Assembly (NCBI GenBank): GCA_019925795.1
Contig: CM034315.1
Span: forward strand, 6,076,001-6,140,000
Reading direction: 5' to 3'
Origin: Dendrobium chrysotoxum
Taxonomy: Eukaryota > Streptophyta > Magnoliopsida > Asparagales > Orchidaceae
DNA: 64,000 nucleotides
How positions within the stretch are numbered: position 1 is the first letter of the stretch; each line of letters opens with the position of its first letter. This document shows positions 34,141-45,150 of this stretch, piece after piece. Below the pieces are notes generated by a model. That model was not told the DNA's origin. It did no database searches and saw only the letters and a program-made list of their open reading frames with translations. The position numbers and the translations under genes were made by a program.

Positions 34141-34577
34141 GAGAAATTATTCTGTCAGGATTCCGAACGTAGAGAATAATCCGGATTGCTGTATTTGCTG
34201 CTTATTTGCTGCGTATTTTTGGATACACTACAAATAAGCAGTAAATAAGTAGCAAAATCAATAATACTTACTAAATAAGCACTAAATACTCATTAAAAAG
34301 TAAAAAAATGTAAAAATACATAATGCGTATTTATTGAGTATTTTTTTTTGCATTTTTTGTGAAAAAATGCAAAAATACAGTGCGTATTTATTGAGTATTT
34401 TTTGTGAGCATTTTCTTCATTTTTAATGAGTATTTAGTGCTTATTTAATGAGTATTATTGATTTCCTGCTTATTTATTGCTTATTTGCTATGTATCCAAA
34501 AATACGCAGCAAATAAACATCAAATACACAGCAATCCGAATTATTCTCTACATTCGAAATCCTGACAGAATAATCTC
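34141..34577. mobile_element. Foldback MULE-type MITE, 437 bp
   Basis: It begins GAGAAATTATTCTGTCAGGA and ends with its complement TCCTGACAGAATAATCTC-like sequence. Most of the element forms two arms of roughly 200 bp around an AT-rich centre, so the transcript would be one long hairpin. Flanks AAAAAATGC and CTAAAATGC match at 7 of 9 positions, fitting a decayed 9-bp duplication. It belongs with 21901-22046 and 62161-62237. Confidence 0.75.
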
Positions 34578-35077
34578 CTAAAATGCCAGCTTCACCCAAG
34601 TATAAAATGTTCCATACAACTTCAATGTTTTCAAATCAGGATCCGTAAAGTTGCTGTGGAGAAATCATTTTTTGAAAGCTATTATAAAAGGCAGCTTTCA
34701 AGCTTTCAATCACAAATTTATTGAAAGCAGTGAAAAACAATGAACAAACAAAAACTACTATTACGATCTACAACAAGAAAAATGTCACAAATGAAGCCGA
34801 AATCATAGCAAAAGCTCTTTAAAATAAGAAGGTTGTCTATTTTACACTCTGAATATAAAAATATGAGAATCACTTAAAACAGCCAAATTCAAAAGATTTG
34901 CAATATTTTTGCTTGCTAAACAATAGCAGAAGACCCCTTGAAAGTCAATACTACCTAATCTATATGGTCTCACCGAGCAAAATATAATACACAAATACTC
35001 GTTAAACTAGATAAAAACTAGTTCTTTTTGTGTGTAGATTGCTTGGTTGGTTGAGAGCATTGCCCTCCGAATGGCAA

Positions 35078-35125
35078 TTAGCTCCATGAACGGCCCGCCA
35101 AACCCCCTACCTCTATCGCGAAAAC
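35078..35125 (-). pseudogene. Candidate terminal exon of the RH20-like helicase gene
   Basis: On the minus strand an ATCATCAG acceptor at 35127-35126 leads to GFRDRGRGFGG, the glycine/arginine-rich end typical of RH20-type helicases. A one-base shift later the sequence reads GRSWS followed by TAA at 35078-35080, also typical of that C-terminus. So the end is recognisable but seems to carry a 1-bp indel (an extra C in GGGCCG, or a compensating change upstream). It is in the correct orientation and downstream of helicase exons 1-5, but 15.7 kb away. The match is short, so chance similarity or an unrelated 55-aa frame remains possible. Confidence 0.45.
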
Positions 35126-35344
35126 CTGATGATACTTGAGATGTCAGATAAGGAGCCCAAAGGGAAGGATTCATTATCAATAAATTATTAGTTCTAGATT
35201 CAAATATGAAGAAAGAAAATGAACTTTTTCACATTATTAGTTCAATAGATTCATGATCAATAAACTGTTCGGATTTAACTTCATTTCATTTCCATCGATC
35301 CAAATAAAGGGAAAATAAAGATTCATAATAAATAGTTCATTTAA

Positions 35345-35456
35345 GGCTTCGTTTGGTATGATTTTCTTACTGTTTCTTAAAACAGTTTTTTCAAAAAAAA
35401 AATTTAACTAAAAAGCTACTTTAAGAAGCAGTAAGAAAACAGTCCCAAACAAAGTC
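35345..35456. mobile_element. Tourist-like MITE copy
   Basis: TAA on both sides (35342-35344, 35457-35459). Ends are GGCTTCGTTTGGTATG and AGTCCCAAACAAAGTC, with GCTACTTTAAGAAGCAGTAA inside. It is one of the best-preserved copies in the window. Confidence 0.7.
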
Positions 35457-35875
35457 TAAGTGAACAAAAGTTTAGAAAGATTTATAGCAAACTAGTTCAT
35501 CTAAGTGAACAGAAACAAAAAAATATTAACAATTTATATAGTAGCGAACTGTGTACAAATCAAAAGGACAATGCAAAAAAATAAAAAATAAAAACTATTT
35601 GTAATTTGGCTTTTGTTCAAGGACAGCATTTGTTTTACAAGGTAAAATCTCCTTAAGCTTTCATCTTTTAATCATTCCTCTCCAAATTAAACTCACGCCT
35701 AATGCTGGTTACAAGTGGAGCAATGATGCCAAAGTTTTCATATGCTGTTAGACACCTAAGCAATGATAATACATGGATAACTAGCAAAGACTATAAACCA
35801 TGTAGCACTGCCTGAGTTTCCATAAATATGTGCTGCTTGCTGGGAACTCAAACTTTAATGCCCGAGTTCTATCTT

Positions 35876-36375
35876 NNNNNNNNNNNNNNNNNNNNNNNNN
35901 NNNNNNNNNNNNNNNNNNNNNNNNNNNNNNNNNNNNNNNNNNNNNNNNNNNNNNNNNNNNNNNNNNNNNNNNNNNNNNNNNNNNNNNNNNNNNNNNNNNN
36001 NNNNNNNNNNNNNNNNNNNNNNNNNNNNNNNNNNNNNNNNNNNNNNNNNNNNNNNNNNNNNNNNNNNNNNNNNNNNNNNNNNNNNNNNNNNNNNNNNNNN
36101 NNNNNNNNNNNNNNNNNNNNNNNNNNNNNNNNNNNNNNNNNNNNNNNNNNNNNNNNNNNNNNNNNNNNNNNNNNNNNNNNNNNNNNNNNNNNNNNNNNNN
36201 NNNNNNNNNNNNNNNNNNNNNNNNNNNNNNNNNNNNNNNNNNNNNNNNNNNNNNNNNNNNNNNNNNNNNNNNNNNNNNNNNNNNNNNNNNNNNNNNNNNN
36301 NNNNNNNNNNNNNNNNNNNNNNNNNNNNNNNNNNNNNNNNNNNNNNNNNNNNNNNNNNNNNNNNNNNNNNNNNNN
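35876..36375. other. Assembly gap of exactly 500 N
   Basis: The round length suggests an estimated or placeholder size. Its right edge falls inside the left Ty3/gypsy LTR, about 326 bp short of the LTR end seen in the right copy. It lies inside the stretched helicase locus, where the second RecA domain exons would be expected. Confidence 0.99.
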
Positions 36376-38681
36376 CATTTCTTGCAGCAGATTCTCCTAA
36401 AAATTTCCCAACACAAGGGAGTGAGCTAAAGCTCAATAGGAAAACTCTAATCCTAACAACATCTTCACATGCCATTGAAATGAAAATTCACATTATAAGC
36501 TAAAGGTGAAATGCCTTGATTGTTTTGCTTCACATGCTAGATTTCATATGTCTTAGGAATGTTGGGTGCCTCATAAATGTCATATGTCATATGTATATTA
36601 TGTGTCGTAGGGATGTCATAGCTTATGCATATCATATGATATTCATATATATAATTTATACAACCGTACCGGAGTACCAGGGGTGTACTGATCAGGTACA
36701 CAAACATCTTTTGTTTTTGAACATTTATTTCTTTTTCTTTTGCCCCAAAAGGGTCATATTGTTCCTGTATTGCTCATAAGAGCCATATTTATGAAGAGCC
36801 ATATTCGTGCTTTTGCACCATATTTGGTACTCCGCTTTCAACATGCACAATCAATTTCATACTCTTTCCATATAGGCATATGTATGCAAACTCTTTCCAT
36901 ATAGGCGTATGTATGAAATGTATCCCCTTTTTATGAACATGAAGTAAGTGTATGAAAGGAATTTCAACATGCACAATCAATTTCATACTCTTTCCATATA
37001 GGCATATATATGTAAACTCTTTCCATATAGGCGTATGTATGAAATGTAGCCCATTTTATAACCATTCATCTTGAACATGAAGTAAGTGTATGAAAGGAAT
37101 TTCTATAGATGCTTAGAATGTTAAATATAAATAATGCATTTGGTATGTATCACATCATCTAAGTATTGCACTTGCCATGTATCAATTAAGTAAAGATATG
37201 AAATTTTCATAAATCAATTAAGTAAAGATATAAACCATAAATGTACAATAAAACATAAAGGAATATGATTATGAAGGGAAAGAGGTTCCTACCTCAAATG
37301 CACTTTGAAAGCTTCCACTCCACCAACCTATCCTTACTTTTTCTTCTCCCAAACCTAAGAAAAAATATCACAACATAAATCTCTTACGTTACAATTCAAA
37401 CCACTAAGACACACTAATCCTACACATGACATATCTAAACAAACTCCCCTTACCTCAAGATAAAAGAAATACAACAATAACAATAACATGAAAATAGCAT
37501 TTATATATCATTATATATCATTATCCCTACACTAATTATAATTTTTCTTAAATCATTTTTGGTTTTACATAAAACCTAAATTTTGGAAACCAAATTTTTT
37601 TTTCAATAATTTCCCTAAAATTGCATGTCAAAACCTCCCTCTTACCTATTTATAAATTTAGTGCATAAATTTTCAGATTACAATAATGTAAAAATTAGGA
37701 AAATTATTTTATTTTTCCCATTCTCATTTTCTCATCATTAGAGACTTCCCAAGCCTCCTAGGAACAAGATTTGTTCACTGTTAAGCATAAAATCCCAAAA
37801 TTAGGAAAAACTCTAATTATGACATGACAAAAACTTTTAGGAAAAATTCATTTTATTGCTTAATTATGCTTCTAAAACCTTCCTAACATTCATCAAAATA
37901 ATTTTAATTCATGAAAAGCCCTAATTTTAAAACCTAAAAATTTTTCTTGCAAGTTTAATTTGAACACATAAAAAGCTTTCTAATATCTATAGAAACAATT
38001 TTCGTAAAGAAATTTTCAAAGAAATTTCGTTTTGGAAAGAGCTCTAAATTGGAATTCTCACAAACCTTTGAAAAAAATAAGAGTTAGGGTTTAGAAAATC
38101 TTTATTAAACATTTCCAAACATTCCATTTGAAAATTTTTTAAGCATTTGGAGAAACCCTAGATTTTCTCCTCCAAATATCAAGGGGAAAAATAAAATTAT
38201 AGCTTTAGAACCATACCTTTCTCCTTCCTCAATCTCCCCCTTCGATTTCCCTTCTAAACCGCCGCCGGAAACCACCCTACAGTCGGACGTGGAGCTCCCG
38301 TCGCTCCTTCCTCCTCTCTCGCTCTCTTCCTTCGGCCGAAACAACACAAAAGGGACCGAATGGTTTGGTCCATTAGCGATTTATTTGGGGAGTGGAAGAA
38401 AATGACGCATGTGCCCCTCTTCATATGATTGCTCTATTATCTCAAGAAGGGTAAAATGGGTAGAAAGGCTAAAAATGTACTTAAACCATCTTCGGAAATT
38501 TTTAATTCTCAAACAGCGCACAATTTGATATAAGTTCTTTATATCATTTCGATCGAAATTTCGTGCCGAATATAATAAAATTTATTTTGTTAAATTCCGA
38601 CGACATTGACATTTCGCCGAAATTCGTCGCGGTGCATCGAAATGCTTGCGACGCATTCGAAGGACAATTTCGGGTTTTATA
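36376..38681 (-). repeat. Left Ty3/gypsy LTR, inverted, cut by the gap
   Basis: This is the reverse complement of most of the LTR at 39456-41995, with scattered substitutions and indels. Its start on the minus strand is TATAAAACCCG at 38681, next to a CTCCCCTCCT tract that is the complement of the polypurine tract. The 3' end is lost in the gap. Unlike the right copy it contains a tandem duplication of about 126 bp. Confidence 0.85.
36836..37087. repeat. Tandem duplication of about 126 bp in the left LTR
   Basis: Units start at 36836 and 36962, both with TTTCAACATGCACAATC followed by CTTTCCATATAGGC repeats. The second unit carries an extra 16 bp or so. The right LTR has a single copy, so the duplication arose in this LTR only. 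Confidence 0.75.
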
Positions 38682-39326
38682 ATTCTCCCCTCCTAATAAA
38701 AATTTCGTCCACGAAATTTAAATGAGAGGAAAAACAAACATACCTTAAGCAAGATGAGGATAGCATTTCCTCATTTCCGACTCTTTCACCCAAGTAGCAT
38801 TCTTCTCTGACCCGTGCTTCCATAGCACCTTAACAAAAGGTATATCCCTGCTCCTGAGTTGCCTCACACTAAACTCCAAAATACGCTCCGGTTCTTCCAC
38901 ATAAGTAAGATCTGGTTATAAGTCCACATCTTCTGTTATGATCATAGCAGGATCATCAGATATAAACTTCCTCAGGGATGAAACATGAAACACGTTGTGG
39001 ACAGCATATGTAGCTGGTAAAGCCACTCTGTAAGCCACCTTCCCAATCCTTTCCACTATTTCAAAAGGACCAATATAGCGGGGACTGAGTTTGCCAACCT
39101 TGCCAAAACGGAGTACACCCTTCATAGGTCTGATCTTTATGAAGACAATCCCCTACACTGAACTCCACAGAACGGTGCTTAGCATCATAATATTTTTCTG
39201 CCTATCTTGTACTGCTAGCAACCTATCCCTGATCATTCTAATCTTGCTTGTAGCATCATCAACAAAATCTGATCCAATTACTTTCCTCTCACCTGCCTCT
39301 GCCCAACAAAGAGGTGTTCTGCATTT
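38682..39326 (-). pseudogene. 3' end of Ty3/gypsy pol (integrase C-terminus), broken
   Basis: The minus-strand frames encode the typical end of a chromovirus-type gypsy polyprotein in order: TPLCWAEAGERKV, RLLAVQDRQK, LSPRYIGPFEIVERIGKVAY with HNVFHVSSLRKF, then VKVLWKHGSEKNATWVKESE and a stop near the polypurine tract. A frameshift near 39150 and an in-frame stop at 38916 show it is dead. Upstream parts of pol and all of gag are missing: the sequence is cut at 39326, where the inverted copy of its own 3' flank begins. Confidence 0.85.
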
Positions 39327-39455
39327 GAGAAGAATGCTACTTGGGAGAAAGAGTCGGAAATGAGGAAATGCTATCCTCATATCTTTGCTTAAGGTATGTT
39401 TGTTTTTCCTCTCATTTAAATTTCATGGACGAAATTTTTATCAGGAGGGGAGAAT

Positions 39456-41995
39456 TGTAAAACCCGAAATTGTTGTTCGAACGCGTTGCACGCATTTCGA
39501 TGCACCGCGATGAATTTCGGCGAAATGTCAATGTCATCAGAATTTGACAAAATAAATTTTATTAGATTCAGCACGAAATTTCGATCGAAATGATATAAAG
39601 AATTTATATCAAACTGTGTGATTTGAGAATTAAAATTTTTCGAAGATGGTTTAAGTAAACTTTTAGCCTTTCTACTCATTTTACCTTTCTTGAGATAATA
39701 GAGCAATCATATGAAGAGGGGCACATGCGTCATTTTCTTCCACTCCCCAAATAAATCGCTAAGGGACCGAACCATTCGGTCCCTTTTGTGTTGTTTCGGC
39801 CGAAGGAAGAGAGCGAGCGAGAGAGAGGAGCAAGGGGCGACGGGAGCTTCACGTTCGGCGGTAGGTGGTTTCTGCGGCGATTTAGAAGGAAAATCGAAGG
39901 GGGAGATTGAGGAAGGAGAAAGGTATGGTCCTAAAGCTATAATTTTGTTTTCCCCCCTAAATATTTTGAGAAGAAAATATAGGGTTTCTCCAAATGCTTA
40001 AAAAATTTTCAAATGGAATGTTTGGAAATATTTAATAAAGATTTTTTTAAACCCTAATTCTTATTTTTCTCAAAGGTTTGTGAGAATTCCAATTTATGGC
40101 TCTTTCCAAAACGAAATTTCTTTAAAAATTTCTTTACGAAAATAGTTTCTATAGATATTAGAAAGCTTCTTATGGGTTCAAATTAAACTTGCATGAAAAA
40201 TTTTTAGTTTTTAAAATTAGGGCTTTTCATTAACAATTAAAATTATTTTGATGAATGTTGTTAGGAAGGGTTTAGAAGCATAATTAAGTAATAAAATGAA
40301 TTTTTCCTAAAAGTTTTTGTCATGTCATAATTAGGATTTTTCCTAATTTTGGGATTTTATGCTTAACAGTGAATAAATCTTGTTCCTAGGAGGCTTGGGA
40401 AGTCTCTAATGATGAGAAAATGAGAATGGGGAAAAGAAAATAATTTTTCTAATTTTTATATTATTGTAATCCGAAAATTTATGCCCTAAATTTATAAATA
40501 GGTAAGAGGGAGGTTTTGACATGCAATTTTAGGGAAATTATTAAAAAAAAAATTTAGTTTCCAAAATTTAGGTTTTATGTAAAACCGAAAATGATTTAAG
40601 AAAAATTATAATTAGAGTAGGGATGATGATATATAATGATATATAAATGCTATTTTCATGTTGTTGTTATTGTTGTATCTCTTTTACGTTGAGGATATGA
40701 GTAGGAAGAATATAAAGAGCTTAAGGGGAGTTTGTTTAGATATGGCATGTGTAGGATTAGTGTGTCTTAGTGTTTGAATTTTAGCGTAAGAGATTTATGT
40801 TGTGATATTTTCCCTTATGTTTGGAGAAAAAGAAGAAAGGATAGGTTGGTGAAGTGGAAGCTTTCAAAGTGCATTTGAGGTAGGAACCTCTTTCCCTACA
40901 TGATCATATTTCTTTGTGTTTTATTGTACCTTTATGTTTTATATCTTTACTTAATTGATTCATGAAAATTTCATATATTTACTTAATTAATACATGGCAA
41001 GTGCAATACTTAAATGATGTGATACATACCAAATGCATTGTTTATGTTTAACATTCTAAGCATCCATAAAAATTCTTTTCATATACTTCATGTTCAAGAT
41101 GAATGGTTGTTATAAAAAGGGGCTACATTTCATACATACGTCTATATGGAAAGAGTTTGCATACATATGCCTATATGAAAAGAGTATGAAATTGATTGTG
41201 CATGTTGAAAGCGGAGAACCAAATATGGTTCAAAAGCATGAATATGGCTCTTCATAAATATGGCTCTTATGAGCAATACGGGAACAATATGGCCCTTTTG
41301 GGGCAAAAGAGGAAAAGAAATAAATGTTCAAAAACAAAAGATGTTTGTGTACCTAATCAATACACCCCTGGTACTCCGGTACGGTTGTATAAATTATATA
41401 TATGAATATCATATGATATGCATAAGCTATGACATCCCTACGGCACATAATATACATATGGCATATGACATTTATGAGGCACCCAACATTCCTAAGACAT
41501 ATGAAATCTAGCATGTGAAGCAAAACAATCAAGGCATTTCACCTTTAGCTTATAATATGAAATTTCATTTCAAAGGCATGTGAAGATGTTAGGATTAGAG
41601 TTTTCCTATTGAGCTTTAGCTCACTCCCTTGTGTTAGAAAATTTTTAGGAGAATCTGCTGCAAGAAATGGCTGACAACCTAAGGTTCATCTACAGTCGTC
41701 GTGTACCGGTTGACAGGTTCTTTTGATATTTTTCTTAGTTGTAGTTTATCTCTTTTTGGGTGGTTTAGCATGGTTTAGATTTTTAAAACCACCTATGTAA
41801 ATGTGGAATGATATGAATTGATATGAAATGAAGTGTTTATTACATGTTACCAAAAAAAAAAATTAGAGGCACTTTTAGAGTATTGTGAAGTCTTTTAGAT
41901 TTATTCAATGCATGTTTTAAGACAATTGAAATGTTACGAATGTCCGATTCCGTTCTCGTCTCGTTTACACGAGCTAACCGGGCCGAGTCATGACA
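39456..41995 (+). repeat. Right Ty3/gypsy LTR, 2540 bp
   Basis: It starts TGTAAAACCCG directly after a purine tract AGGAGGGGAGAAT (39443-39455) and ends GAGTCATGACA. The sequence after it, AGAGTGGTA, resembles the start of a gypsy primer-binding region, so this LTR has internal-type sequence on both sides. The 3' boundary rests on the typical terminal sequence, not on a second complete copy. The frames inside it are not genes. Confidence 0.75.
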
Positions 41996-42049
41996 AGAGT
42001 GGTAGACAAAGTTTTAGTACATGTCCAGGGGAACTACCAAATACATTAC

Positions 42050-45000
42050 CCCCTCTAAAAGCATCAAACACGCCATCAATCGTACGTCTAAATCTGCCCT
42101 CCCAAACTTGCCCTATCATCAAATGAGAATGATTAAGCATATCAAACTTAAGAACCAAGTTGATTACTTGTTAGTTAAGGGATCCATGGCAATCAACAGG
42201 AGACAACCATTAAATGTGGTTAGTAATGCCCTTCGATTTATTCACCGCTCCTAAGTACACTAATATGAGTAATGACCATGGTTTAAAAAATTGTTCAAGG
42301 CACACGCATTGAGGTGAGGCGCACAAGAAACGCCTCGAGGTTTAAACCTCATTGACATCAGTGAGGCTTATTTCCTTTTTAAATGAGGCATGCACCTTAA
42401 GGCATTTTGAGGCCTCATCTCATTGCATGTTAATTTCTATAAATGTTTTTATGATGTATCATTATTAATATGTATTATATTATATTATTTATATTATATA
42501 CTTATGCATGCATGGGTTCCAAGTGAGGCAACGAGCAAGCTGATCGGGAGTGAGTGAGGGGTCGTGTGTCACGCTTCCTTCTTCGTGCATCCTTCTTCGT
42601 CATTGCGCCCCTCGTCTCTATGCACGCACACGCATGATTCTTTTCTCCCTTGACACTCGATTTTAAGGTATCAAGGATCTTTTTTTAATGAATTGGGTGT
42701 TTTATACTTTCTCTGGTTAATAGTTACGCTTTCACCCAAATTTATTTCCTAGATGATGAAATTATTAATACATGTCAATTCCTAAATTCTTATCAATGGA
42801 AATCTAGGCAATTAGTCAAGAGATGTGGCCACCGTGGATCCTGATCCAATTGGCATATTTAAATTTTATGTGAGTGCTTACCTTGAATCTCATTTCAAAT
42901 TTTTGCTTTATATTAACATTTCATATTGAGATTTTTTATTTATGTCTTTATGATGATGAATTAAGTAAATATGTTATGTTTGTCATTTTTATGAATTATT
43001 TGTAATTTTACATGTTTTTTTAATTTTCTATTTTGAAGCTTGCACCTCAATCCACCTCGAGGCGTACGCCTCAACCTCACCTAGGCTAAACACCTCTATT
43101 CCGACTTTGAATTTTTAAACCTTGGTGATGAATCACATTTTGTATCCCTTTATTATAAGGTTTCTAATCTTATATTTTGATAACATATTAATCTTTAGCC
43201 GAACAGATAATCAAACATTATTTGTGATAGTTCTATTAGGTAATTCACTGAGAAAAGCAACCTATTCACTTAAAGAAATGTCATCCATGACTCCAGTGAT
43301 TTTATGAGGAATTTTCATCTCTTATGACAAGGTCTCTATTGAACCCTAAAAATTCAAGGTCAACTCAAGAATGGCCTATCCTAATCATTGGTTTGCAATG
43401 TTCATAGTTTTCATTGGTTAGTCACCGTTTACAATAGTTTTCAACTATGGATTTAATATGACAATGAACCCAATCACCCATTGCTTGAAGAATGATGAAT
43501 TATATTAGACAAAGGAAACCTTTGAAGCCTTCTCTAAATTCTAAGAATTATTAGCAAGTTCACTAATGTTAAGATTACCCTATCTCATAAGAATTATTAG
43601 CAAGTTCATATTTATAGGTGTCCTCAAAGAGGAGGGTCACACAATCACATTAGTAAGAAAATAAAGTATGACAACATTACTTAACATAATATTATAAATT
43701 CTATGTCATCATAAAAGCCATTTACATTGGCATCACTATATACTATCTTGAGAGTTCATATTTAACTATGATCATGAAATTCAAGTGTTTAAAGTCAATT
43801 GGTTTGACAAAGTCAAAACCAATTACCCAAATTGCTAAGTCTTGTCAAATCTATGAATCCTTGACTTCCAAGTCTCTGACCCTCAGTATGGATTTTCAAA
43901 TATGAGATTGATATCTCTTTAAAGAAACTCGTATGAATATCATTAATGCTTCTCTCAGATATTGTCTTATTAAAGAGTTGCACTTGGGTGAAGTATCTAG
44001 TCACTTTGGTCATGATGAAATTGCCTGAAGTAAAAATAAGTCCTTTTGGCCTAGACTCCAGAAGGGTGCTGTGTGAATTGTCGCACAATTATACATTTGT
44101 TTAGTAGTAAAAGCAGACAAAGAATGCAATTGGTCTATACACTCCTCTGCCCATTCTTCATAAGCCTTAGGAAGATCTAAATATGGATTTCATTCTAGAA
44201 TTATCATGAACACCTCAAAAAATGCAGCTCCCATCCTAGTTGTCATTGATTAATTCTCCAAAATGGTGTATTTTATTCCATGCTAAAAGACCTTTGATGT
44301 ACCACAAGTTGCTTCTTTTGCTTTAAAGAGGCTGTACATCTTAGTAGTTTACCCAAAATCATCGTCTCAGAATGAGATGTTCAATTTATGAGTTACTTCT
44401 AGAAGATCCTTTGAAAGAGTTAGGAACCAACCTCCTATTTCCCGTGATTTATCACCTACATATGGACAGTCAAACCAAGGTTGTGAATGGATGTCTAGGT
44501 ATCCTGCTTAGATGCCAGGTCACTGAGAGCAATCCAATTGGTATTCAGTTCTTTCCACTATCGAGTTTGTCGATAATAGCTCTATTAATAAGTCAACTCG
44601 TATGAGCCATTTTCACATCATGATAGCATACAAACCAAGAAAACCCATTTAACTCATTGCACTTCTAGTTGCATACTAGTCCAGTGATTTGGCATATGCA
44701 TTTGCATTAATTCACCGTGAACTTCATGAAGAAATTTGAAGAAAGCTTATAAGGTATGAAAAATATAAAATGGATGTAATTCACACCAATAAAATATTGC
44801 CTTCAATGAGGAAGCCATGGAATTTGTAAATGTTATACAAAGAGATTTTTCACGAGCATTCTCAAAAACATTAAATAAAGCACATGAAAATTTATAAGGA
44901 AAAATAATGAAAATGCCTACAAAGTAGAAATTCATATGGATGTTGGCACTTTTTTAGTATTCATGGAATTAACATTATATTGTTGGCAAGCCACGGATGC

Positions 45001-45150
45001 AATTGTTCCATTTACTAACAATTATGACTCTCATGTTCATACTAGCACATCCACTCTATCAATGTCAACATTGCTACCACCACTGACACTTAGTCTGAGA
45101 TCTCATCGACCTAATCAAATTTTAGATGAATAGATTATACCTACTTCAAA
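42050..45150 (+). pseudogene. Fossil Ty3/gypsy pol, interrupted by a hAT element
   Basis: Scattered stretches in changing frames preserve gypsy pol order. LPNLPYHQM and QVDYLLVKG (42100-42180) are the reverse transcriptase entry. YFDNILIFSRT (43174-43205) corresponds to the YFDDILIYS active-site region. From 44390 to 44760, DSQTKVVNGCLG, YKPRKPI and IHRELHEEI match the integrase. Many stops show great age. The usual catalytic DD pair reads DN. A hAT-like element (42277-43124) splits it between the first two motifs. It appears older than, and distinct from, the inverted LTRs next to it. Confidence 0.75.
42277..43124. mobile_element. hAT-like element with inverted ends, 848 bp
   Basis: The left end CATGGTTTAAAAAATT and the complement of the right end, CAAGGTTTAAAAATT, match, followed by GAGG/CCTC-rich subterminal repeats on both sides. 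Flanking 8-mers GTAATGAC and GTGATGAA agree at 6 of 8 positions, the length expected for hAT elements. No transposase is present. Confidence 0.6.

Larger units (their letters stand above)
36376..41669. repeat. Large palindrome: two inverted LTR arms around a 519-bp spacer
   Basis: Left arm 36376-38807 and right arm 39327-41669 are inverted copies, each LTR plus about 125 bp of adjoining retroelement 3' sequence. The spacer 38808-39326 is single-copy pol sequence in minus orientation. A transcript through it could form a hairpin of more than 2.3 kb. It may be a real rearrangement of a retroelement or an assembly error, since its left arm abuts the gap. Confidence 0.85.

Noticed and set aside
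35781..36475. Five frames of about 170-210 codons made mostly of X
   Set aside because: They span the 500-N gap and carry no information.
39711..40001. 96-codon frame in the right LTR, mirrored at 38105-38347
   Set aside because: It lies inside a gypsy LTR and its inverted copy; the frame is not conserved between the two arms.
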